DNA of 27,772 nt from Opitutia bacterium UBA4506 (GTDB lineage Bacteria; Verrucomicrobiota; Verrucomicrobiia; Opitutales; Puniceicoccaceae). The translations under genes and the position numbers were made by a program. The notes beneath the pieces were generated by a model. That model was not told the DNA's origin. It worked only from the letters and a program-made list of their open reading frames with translations, and did not search any database. The stretch covers positions 1 through 27,772 of the forward strand of contig DGMY01000020.1 in NCBI GenBank assembly GCA_002388665.1. Direction: 5' to 3'. This document shows, piece by piece, positions 8,150-16,100 of the stretch. Numbering within the stretch: the stretch's first letter is position 1; each line of letters begins with the position of its first letter.

Positions 8150-8479
8150 TCCAAGCGCCCTCAGCTATTGCTGAAACTGACAAAATGGGGGGTAAGGGAA
8201 TGAGTCATCCGGGCCATACCGGAGGGAAGCAGGTCATGTGCCGAAAGCGGACGGAAAGATCGAAAATCACATAGCTTCAGGGCAGGGCTTGGGCCGGTCC
8301 GTTGTCGCTTCGCGGGTACTGTGTTCTGGCCGTGGGGAAACCGCCGTGATCTCTCCTCCGAACCATCAATATCCCCAAAAGCTTCGAGCTCGCTCCTACT
8401 GGGAACGAGCTCGATCTAAATGAGAGGTCCTGTCGCCGCGGGAGTTTCCCCGGTCGTACCTGTGCGAAGGGCGCCGCCC
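8150..8479. other. Gene-free intergenic stretch of 330 bp
   Basis: The stretch lies between the antiporter start and the end of the first PEP-CTERM gene. It contains the small hairpin at 8161-8174 and the REP-like hairpin at 8385-8413. Two weak stem-loops lie downstream of the PEP-CTERM stop codon: GGGC/GCCC near 8469-8479, and CGGG/CCCG near 8438-8452. Neither has a T-tract. The open frame on the plus strand at 8238-8423 runs through the REP-like hairpin and looks spurious. I see no RNA gene. Confidence 0.6.
8385..8413. repeat. REP-like hairpin with GTAG-type head
   Basis: Two copies of the self-complementary 8-mer CGAGCTCG (8385-8392 and 8406-8413) flank a 13-base centre. Three more pairs (TCC/GGA) can form after one mismatch. 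Read on the minus strand, the right arm is GTAGGAGCGAGCTCG, which resembles the GTAG-headed REP elements associated with Y1 transposases. Only one copy is in the window, so repetitiveness is not shown. Confidence 0.5.
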
Positions 8480-9148
8480 CTAGGATGACCGCTTTCTGCG
8501 AAGTACTACAAAGCCAATGGCACTCAGGGCGAGGATGCTGCCGAATGAGGATGGTTCCGGGACTGCATTCACGCTGACGTTGTCTATGAATGCGTTCTCA
8601 CCACCGGCTCCACTACTGAAGCTAAACCGAAGTTTCAATGAAGTCGCTGAGAGCGTATCATTGTAGTAGGTTGACGGAATGACGATCGAGTAATTCTCAA
8701 AGGAAGAGGCCATTCCAGGAGCGTTGTCCAAAACAATGGTGCTGCCTGTGTAGGGAGTCGTTTGATCGAATCCGTTGGGCATTCCCGCATCGGTTAGGAC
8801 GGCTTGAAAGCCTGCCCCAAAGTCGATCTGGAGGCCGAGTGAGTCTCCTTCTTCCAGTGTGGCGGGAGAGTAGTAGTCAAAAGAAACGACCAGATCTTTG
8901 CTGACGTCGGGAATCGCTGCAAAGTCGATCATCTGGGCGGTTCGAGTGGAATCGTTTTGCATGTACAAACTGTTCGGACTCGATTCCGAGTAAGCTGCAG
9001 AAACGTAGACACGTGCGGAGTTGCTTACACTCCACCCGGCGGGAACATTTCCAGATCCGGCGGTGTCGCTGTCGAAATCATAGGAAACAATTGCAGCGTT
9101 CATCGTGAGAGTGGCGAATAGGGGGAATACAATTTGGGGTAGTTTCAT
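8480..9148 (-). CDS. PEP-CTERM sorting-domain protein, copy 1
   Basis: This exported protein of 222 residues has an N-terminal signal peptide (MKLPQIVFPLFATLTMNAA) and a C-terminal PEP-CTERM tail: the VPEP motif, then a hydrophobic helix, then the basic end RRKR. Such tails are recognised and cleaved by an exosortase (EpsH/XrtA-type) and are linked to exopolysaccharide or biofilm matrix. The middle (about residues 20-195) is predicted beta-rich, with FDSDTAGSGNVPAGWSV, VSFDYYSP and FIDNVSV. This looks like a concanavalin/galactose-binding style jelly-roll, but the domain is not recognised with certainty. It is closely similar throughout to the protein encoded at 9351-10016, so the two genes arose by tandem duplication. 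No exosortase gene is in the window. A dedicated promoter is at 9155-9182; no good terminator follows. Confidence 0.88.
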   Translation of the reverse strand: MKLPQIVFPLFATLTMNAAIVSYDFDSDTAGSGNVPAGWSVSNSARVYVSAAYSESSPNSLYMQNDSTRTAQMIDFAAIPDVSKDLVVSFDYYSPATLEEGDSLGLQIDFGAGFQAVLTDAGMPNGFDQTTPYTGSTIVLDNAPGMASSFENYSIVIPSTYYNDTLSATSLKLRFSFSSGAGGENAFIDNVSVNAVPEPSSFGSILALSAIGFVVLRRKRSS

Positions 9149-9154
9149 GCCGCC

Positions 9155-9182
9155 AATCTATTCCTTTTGCTGACTAAGTCAA
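9155..9182 (-). promoter_or_regulatory. Promoter with palindromic -35 operator, PEP-CTERM copy 1
   Basis: On the minus strand, TTGACT (9177-9182) and TAGATT (9155-9160) are 16 bp apart, with only 6 bp (9149-9154) between the -10 box and the ATG. The -35 box is the left half of TTGACTTAGTCAG (9170-9182), an inverted repeat around one base, with one mismatch at its edge. A regulator bound there would cover the -35. AAGGA lies inside the spacer, too far from the ATG to be a normal ribosome binding site. Confidence 0.6.
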
Positions 9183-9200
9183 TGTCCGGTGTTGCGGACA
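9183..9200. promoter_or_regulatory. Inverted repeat TGTCCG-N6-CGGACA upstream of PEP-CTERM copy 1
   Basis: A perfect 6-bp inverted repeat with a 6-bp centre directly abuts the -35 box of the copy 1 promoter. The position suits an activator or second regulator site. It is not present upstream of copy 2, so it could account for different regulation of the two paralogs. It could equally be chance. Confidence 0.35.
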
Positions 9201-9231
9201 GAGAACGTTGATTGATCTCCAGAAGCCAAAG

Positions 9232-9266
9232 AAAAATCCCGACGCCGTAGAGGGGTCGGGATTTTT
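9232..9266 (-). terminator. Intrinsic terminator between the two PEP-CTERM genes
   Basis: A perfect 12-bp stem (arms AAAAATCCCGAC at 9232-9243 and GTCGGGATTTTT at 9255-9266) has an 11-base loop. The stem ends in A/T runs on both sides, so it can act in either direction. On the minus strand it lies 84 bp past the stop of copy 2 and before the promoter of copy 1, so it should separate the two transcripts. Confidence 0.85.
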
Positions 9267-9309
9267 CTGTGAGACGGTTTCAACCAGGAAAGGTGATCCG
9301 TTCAGTGAG

Positions 9310-9347
9310 GAAGCCACCGCTGGTCCAAGCGACCAGCTGCTGGCTTC
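9310..9347 (-). other. Interrupted 14-bp hairpin just after the stop of PEP-CTERM copy 2
   Basis: Arms GAAGCCA/TGGCTTC (9310-9316 with 9341-9347) and GCTGGTC/GACCAGC (9319-9325 with 9331-9337) stack around a small internal loop and a CAAGC loop. The hairpin ends 3 bp from the TAG stop at 9351-9353. No T-run follows, so it is more likely a 3'-end stabiliser or processing signal than a terminator. The terminator is a second hairpin about 45 bp further on. Confidence 0.6.
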
Positions 9348-9350
9348 AAG

Positions 9351-10016
9351 CTATGCGCTCTTGCGTCGAAATACTACAAAGGACAACGCTCCCAGCCCGA
9401 GTAGGCTGGCGAAGATCGAAGGTTCGGGGACTGCGACGACGGACACATTGTCGATGTAAGCATCCTCGTTGCTGGACCCGGAACTGAAGGTGAACCGTAC
9501 ATTGAAGGTAGTCGCCGAGAGAGTATCGTTGTAGTAGCTCGATGGGACGACAATGGAGTAGCTTTCGAAGGCTGGAGCCTCGCCGGCAGTAGAGTCCAAT
9601 ACGAACGCAGAGCCCGTATATGGAGCAGTTTGGTCGAATCCATTGGGCATCCCCGCATCGGTGATCACAGTCTGATAGCCGGACCCAAAATCGATCTGGA
9701 AGTTAAATACATCACCGGATTCGAGAGTTTCCGGTGAGTAATAATCGAAGGAAAACACGAGGTCTTGGGTGACATCAGGAATCGCAACCTCGGTGGTCAG
9801 GGTCGCGCTTCGGAAGCCACTATTTCGCATGAATAGGCTATTGGGACTCGACGCAGAATAGTTGCTGGACACGTAAACACGGTCGGAGCTGTTCACGCTC
9901 CAACCCGCGGGAACATTCCCGGATCCCGGGGTATCGGAATCGAAGTCGTACGAGATAATTGCGGCGTTTGCCGAAACGGACACAAGCAGGGGTAGTATGA
10001 GATGGGGTAATTTCAT
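9351..10016 (-). CDS. PEP-CTERM sorting-domain protein, copy 2
   Basis: This exported protein of 221 residues is the paralog of copy 1. The signal peptide is MKLPHLILPLLVSVSANAA. The body is beta-rich with the same blocks (FDSDTPGSGNVPAGWSV, SFDYYSPETLE, DAGMPNGFDQT, YNDTLSAT), and the tail VPEPSIFASLLGLG ends in RRKSA. It is predicted to be exported, held by the C-terminal helix, and processed by an exosortase encoded elsewhere. The open frame extends upstream to 10223, but I chose 10016 because the signal peptide begins there, copy 1 begins at the same residue, and the extension overlaps the end of the giant gene. Sequence conservation is strongest around the strand motifs and weakest in the tail, as expected for tails that only need a general shape. 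It has its own promoter, a 3' hairpin and a terminator. Confidence 0.88.
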   Translation of the reverse strand: MKLPHLILPLLVSVSANAAIISYDFDSDTPGSGNVPAGWSVNSSDRVYVSSNYSASSPNSLFMRNSGFRSATLTTEVAIPDVTQDLVFSFDYYSPETLESGDVFNFQIDFGSGYQTVITDAGMPNGFDQTAPYTGSAFVLDSTAGEAPAFESYSIVVPSSYYNDTLSATTFNVRFTFSSGSSNEDAYIDNVSVVAVPEPSIFASLLGLGALSFVVFRRKSA

Positions 10017-10023
10017 ACATACC

Positions 10024-10051
10024 ACTCTAGCAGCCGCATTGACTAAGTCAA
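10024..10051 (-). promoter_or_regulatory. Promoter with palindromic -35 operator, PEP-CTERM copy 2
   Basis: On the minus strand, TTGACT (10046-10051) and TAGAGT (10024-10029) are 16 bp apart, with 7 bp to the ATG at 10016. The perfect inverted repeat TTGACTTAGTCAA fills 10039-10051 and includes the -35. Spacing matches copy 1 to within a base although the surrounding spacer sequence differs, which points to selection on the operator and promoter rather than recent copying. No Shine-Dalgarno sequence is present. Confidence 0.65.
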
Positions 10052-10125
10052 ATACCCAATTTTGCTCTAATTTGCGAGTATATTCTTCAGTTTTCCGGCA
10101 GTGCGGTTCCCGAAAAGCGGCCCTG

Positions 10126-13100
10126 TTATTCTTCCTCGGTCGAGAGCGGGACTTCGCTTTGCGGGTAGCGTTCCTCGAGCCGCTTCTTTCTGCGAGAATC
10201 GGATGCTTTCTCGCGGATAGCATTGATGAGTTCGTTCCTGAGCTCGATCTGTCCGGATTCTCCGAGGAAGTCGATCAGCTGGAAACTCGGTTCGGAGACC
10301 AAAACGTTGTCCCGGGTTCTGGAATTCTCACAGGAATCTATAATCCACTGAGCAGTATTCGTCATAACCGGGAGAGGGGGGCTGGAGTTGATATTGAGCA
10401 AAGAAGCAGCGATGAGAATCGGTGCGCGTGGAGGGTCGTATTGATTGCTCAAGGGATCTTCTTCAAGGAATGCCTCCAACGTTTGCAGTAGCATCGGTTC
10501 GACTACTTCGGGGGGTGCGCCTTGAGAGGTTAGGTTTCGGGCACCCACACAAATGAACAGAGACCTCTTGTACCATGAGGTGTTCATTTCGAGGGTGTCA
10601 TTGACCAAGGTTTGTAGGGTCTCCAAATCAGCAGGATTGGTCGGGTCTATTAGTAGAGTGACGAGAGACAACTCCTGTCCCGGATTTTCGGATAGGTCGA
10701 AATCAATATCCTCGAATCGCTGTCGGACCAAGGCGTCGATCTCAGCATCGTAGTCGTGGAGAAGAATGTCGGTAAGAGGATTCTGCGCGCTCCAACTGGA
10801 GGTGTGGAAGTTCTCGGCGGCTTCCCGGAAATGTTGGTCGGCTAGGTAGGAAGGTGACCCCGTGCCCATCAGCCAATTCTTCAGACTATCGCGTGCGACC
10901 TGAAGGCGAATGGGATTCTCCCCAGCGGCGGTATAGAGTGGGGCGATACGGTTTCGCGTATTCTGCTCGGGAATCCGGAGTCGTGTTAGCGCGGCCTCCC
11001 AGCGGATGTCGTCGGGAATCTCGGGCGATTCAATGATCTCCTGTAGAGCTCTTCGAAGACTGGAGTAGTAGAAAACATTTTGCTGAAACGGGGAAGCGTC
11101 CCGCGGATCAATCGCCTGTAAGTATTCGATCGCGAGCGCATCGGATTCCGCCTCCACCAAGGCTTTGATGACCGGGGGGAGCAAGTATGCAGCCGCGCCA
11201 TAGGGTTCGACAAATGCGGTCTCCACAAGTTTTTCGGTGTTTACCTCTAGCCCTTGATTGATCTCTGCGTGGAGGTTGCGCACCTCTCTCAACCACTGGA
11301 GATAGGCCGATTGGGACCGATCAACTGCGAGTAGCCCGAAGTCTGCGATAGAGACATCGCGAGGAATTCGCAGATCAATGCTTTTGAGAGGGCCCAGACC
11401 GTTGGGTCCGGCTTCACCGGGGATAAAGGCGGTGATCAGTGAGTATTCTCCCGGGCGGATCTTAAAGGAGGTAGAAGCTACCCTGTCGTAGTGACTGTAC
11501 CGGGGATACAGCCGGATATAGGGGGAAGATTTGGAGGAATCCGCCCACCCCGATAGGATGAAATCGTACTGCAGTGGATCCACCTCGGAGATGTCAGGGT
11601 GGATGCGGCGGCTCTTCGAAATCGGAGTGAAATCATGTGCGGCCGGCGGTAGTAGAGAGGAGTCTGTCCATACTTGGCCTTCGACTTCAAAAGGAACTTG
11701 AATGCCCGAGAAAACTGGAATCACAGGCCCGGCTATTTCTTCCCCATTGATCAGTGCAACCGCTCGAAGGAATCCGTTGGACGGCATCTCGACCTTTGCT
11801 GTCATCGGGTAGCCGGACGAAGGGGTGGTCGTTGCGAGGGTCTTCATGTCGTTGGGAAATTCTCCGAAGCGGATCGCGACTTCTTCAAGGCCCGCGATCG
11901 AGTCATAGACCGGCTCGGAAAGCGTGTGTGCACTACCGGCTAAATAGAACTGCGGCGGAAAATTGTTGTCCGGATGGAAGCGTACAAGAATCTCCCGGGT
12001 CCCATCCTCTGCGACTGGGCCTGGCAGTGGTATCGCCCACGCATCGGCGGTGTCCGGTTCCGCAACGCGGGGGAAGAGGTGCTGATAAAGAATTCCCGAG
12101 GAGCCGAAACTGGGAATGTTTTCGATCGCATCCATCAATTGCAGTGCGGTGGCGAAATCCTGTTGATCGATTGTTTTAGCGAGGATCTCGCGGAATGTCG
12201 AAGTATTCCGACTCGGATCGGAAAGAATCCATTCCATCTTGGCTTCTTTGACGGCCTCGAGCAGGGCAGGGGTGGGTGCCTCTTGGGAGTCCACTATGCC
12301 CTGGAGTGCGTTGAATCGGTACTTCGCAACTTCGTGGAGCGATTGGCCGGATATTTTCGAAAGTAGGGTGAGGCCTTCTTTGGCGTCTTCGATGCCAGAG
12401 CTGGTGGCGGCCATCCTCGCGATTATGAGGAGGGTGATCTTCTTCTCGTTGCCGGAGAGCTTCGATAGCTGGGAGATGATCTCCAGGGTTTCCAGAGCCT
12501 TATTCGGTGATGACTCTGCCTGGATCCATGCTAGGGCCATCAGGGACATCACAGAGCCGTTGGAAAAGGAGTTGGGGTTCTCGATCGAGACCAGGACCGT
12601 CGGAAGTAGATCCAATTGGTCAATACAAAGCATGGCAGTCTCCCATTGAGTGGCGGATGGTTTGTACGGGGAAGACGAGTCTGTTTCGGGAATGCCGAGA
12701 ACGCTGAGAGCGGTGTTTTTATCTTTCTCCGGGGCGCCTTGAATGAAACCTGCGGCTCGGGCCTGAAGGTAGAGTAGTTCGACCTGGAAATTCGATAGAC
12801 AGGTTTTCTCTGAAAGCAGTGTGGCGATCAATTCCTGGGAGGGGATTAAGTTCGGGTACTGTAGTGCGGTTTCTGCTACGGAAAGCAATTCCGATGAATT
12901 TCGAATATGCCTGTTTCGGTATCGAAATGAATCTTCCCTGTGAACCTCCGGAAGGGCGAGGAAAGCAAGGATATCGGGGAAACTAGAACTTCGACTTATG
13001 CCGGAAGTCCACTCGTCACTGTTTGAATTCCAGTACTGAATCGCGCGTTGAGGGTCGGTTTGTAGTGCCTCCAGGAATAGCGAGCCGGCCGTGTCTGCGT

Positions 13101-16100
13101 CGTCCTTCTCAATCGCCTTTCTTGCCGAATAGACGATTTCCCGGGCATCAATCCGTTCCAGTTCTATTGAGACAGGAAGTTTGTGTAGAGAGATGCCCCC
13201 AAAGGTCATCCCCGCCTCAGCCCTGATCTCCAATTGAACGAAGTGAGCATCATCGGGGTAGATGTATCTGCCTTTGCGCGCGGATCCCTTAGTCGTGTAT
13301 AGAATAGCGGGGTTGGACCAGATTTCTTCGAATGGAATATCGCCGCTGAAGTTATAGGTCCGAATCTTCCCTTTGTTTTTATTTAGGAAGACCAGTCCGA
13401 TTGAAAAATAGCCTGAGTCCTGCCACTGGTCTGTGCCGGTAAACCAACCGGAGAGAAGTAGGTCGGGTTGGCCTTCAATGGGGATGGGGGTAGAGTAGAA
13501 TTCACTATTTCGGTTCGATTGAGACGGTTTGACGTGCGTTCCTGATTGGATGGGTTCGGACGAGGGGAAGTGGACCAGATCCAGGTTGTTCGTGGGAAGA
13601 GACTCCCAGCCTTCTTTCGAACGGGGTCCTCCCGCAGAAGGTGCTGATGCGGGGTTTGGGTGAGGCAGTAAATTCGGCGCGAGCGAGACGGGCTTCCAAT
13701 CGGAGGCTGTGGTTTCGGACTTGCTGGACCCCTCTCGACTGAAGCGGACGTAGCCGAATCCGTCTGACAAAACTTCCTTGGCGAACTCTGGCGTGAAAAG
13801 TTCGGAAGAGATCTGGACCGGGGCGACACTGGGCCCCGGAGTCAGGGAGATCTGCAAGGGAGGTTCCTGTCCATCGGTAGAGGGAGCAAACCCAAGGAGA
13901 AGATTGGCGCGCCTTGATTTTTCGTTTTCAGGCAGGGCAAGCATCGGTAGTGGCTTTCCAGAGAATATTCGCCCTGGGTAGATCCTTTTGGGGCGCTCGA
14001 AATCGATGATTGTTTCAAGGAAATCTGCTGTAGTTTGTGCGTGGCTTCCCCAATTTTGAGTACTGCGGATTTGCTCGAGCCATTCCTGCCACTCCGCATC
14101 GTCAAGAAGGGCCAATTGGTCGGCTGTGAGAAGTAGTTCAACGGTTGTATTCCGGGCCAGTGTATTGTTCCGATTGGTTTTGAACGTACCTTGGGCGAGG
14201 ATGAGAGACTTCTCCATGATCTCGACGGCGCGTTGTTTCTCGGCTTCGCTCTCAGCGAGGCTACTCATCGCAACCGCACCGCGCACGAGGATAATCAGAT
14301 GGTGGGAGTTTTGGGCTAGGTTCGGGTTATTGAACTGTGGTGATACTACCTGCGTATCGTAAAATTGGAAGGCCTCTGCCCGGACGCCCTCAAGTGTTTC
14401 GAGTCGCTCGGCAATGGTGAAATTAACCAGAGGCGAGTGATGATTATTTTGGAGATTCGATAGGGCCGTCTTCGTTTCGGGATCGTTTATGAACTCGACC
14501 ACCGTGGCATCGTTCTGGTTCAATCGTATAAGAATCTCGATCAAGGCTGCATCTTGATCTTTCAGAGAAACCGGACGATCGTTCGCTAGCCAGTTGAGGA
14601 CTTTCTCATTCAATTCGAGTTGATCGATGCGATCAAGAATCTCGACGCCCCGGACGGAGAACGTCGAACCTCTATAGTTTGCCGAGTTGAACCAATTCTG
14701 CTGCTGCAGGGTGCGCTGGGTATTGAATCCGAAACTATGTGCCTCCGCTTCGGATTCGGTACTCTCTTCGAATAATTCTTCCCACAGGAGTGCCTGGGCT
14801 TCTTCGACTTGGTCGAGCAGTATAGACAGGTCGATGATGGGTCCGATTTGATTGAAGCGTTGGTCCCACGGCATGTGGGGCAGTCCCTGTTTTCTATAGT
14901 AAAGTGCTTCCTCGATTTTTTTCTCGTTCTCGAGGTTTTGAGCGATCTGTTGGATAAGATTGGAGAGAGCCCATGAGTTTCCGCCGCTTGTGAGTTTTCG
15001 AATGAAAACCGGATCCTCGATCAACTCGCCCAAACTGTCGATCTGATCGGACTTGATGAATGCACGGACTAGATCGTGTGAATTGCGGGCCACTCGTGAC
15101 GGATCGTTTTTGAGGATGATTGAATAGATCTCGGTCGCCTGATCGTAATCCTGCGCTTGCATCAACTTATTCGCCAGGAGGCTTAGAAGTTCCGAATCGT
15201 TGGGGCGGAGGGCAATAACCGCTTCGACATGGGGCTCATAGGGAGTGAACGACTTCTTGCGGGATTTTCGCTTGATTGAAAGCTCTGCGATGCGGAAGTG
15301 CAGGAAGGCCGAATCCGGTGCGGCTTCGAGCTGGGTATTGAGGATCCCGATTGCGGTTTCAGTCGCTTCGTCGTCGTTGATATAAATGTCCAATGCAGAA
15401 TCTCGGATGTGCTGCAAATTGTTCTGTTGAACACCGCCGGGGTCTCTGGAAAGTATTCGCTCTGCGATGCCCTGTGCTTCCTCGGTTTTCCCTTGGTTCT
15501 TGTATTCTCGCATCTGTTGGAGAACTAAGTTGATCTGTTGCCAGTCACCGGAACGAAGTGAGGCTGCGACATTTGAAGGCCGCTTGGGGCGAGGGGGGCT
15601 GACGTCATTGAGATTAATTCCGGCTTGGTTCAGGGTGTTCCGAATCGCGTAGTCCGATGTGTTGATTCGGTTCTTCTTGAGGAATTCGCGCGCGAGGTTT
15701 TTGGCGTCGTCGTCCCGCTTGAGTGCTGAAAGCGCTTTGATCTCGATCATCCAGAGATTCTTTTCCTCCGGAAGGGTGGTTGGACGAATCGTACTCAGTA
15801 ACTCCAATACGTCTTCGTACTGTTCTGATTCCAGCAGTGATATTGCTGCAATTGTCTGGAGTTCGCTATCCTCGGGATAGGAGGCGACCAGCTTGCTTGC
15901 GATCTCGGCTGCCTTCTCTTTGGCATTGGAGTTATGGTAGATCAAGGCGAGAGTCAGGTACGCTTCGATCTGGCGCTCTCCTTCCAATTCCTCCGCAGCT
16001 GCAGAGATACCTTGGGTAAATTCCTTCATTGCCTCGGGTGAAGGCGACAGGTTCTGCGCGACCTGTCGGATCATATGAACTTCGTAACTGGAGATCCAAC

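Noticed and set aside
8238..8423. A 61-codon open frame on the plus strand in the intergenic stretch
   Set aside because: It has no ribosome binding site or family-like sequence, and its end is just a translation of the REP-like hairpin.
10052..10125. A possible terminator after the giant gene
   Set aside because: Only a 5-bp TTTTC/GAAAA pairing is visible, with no T-run; not enough to call.
10017..10223. N-terminal extension of PEP-CTERM copy 2 by 69 residues
   Set aside because: It overlaps the end of the giant gene, covers the promoter, and would bury the signal peptide; copy 1 begins at the same Met.
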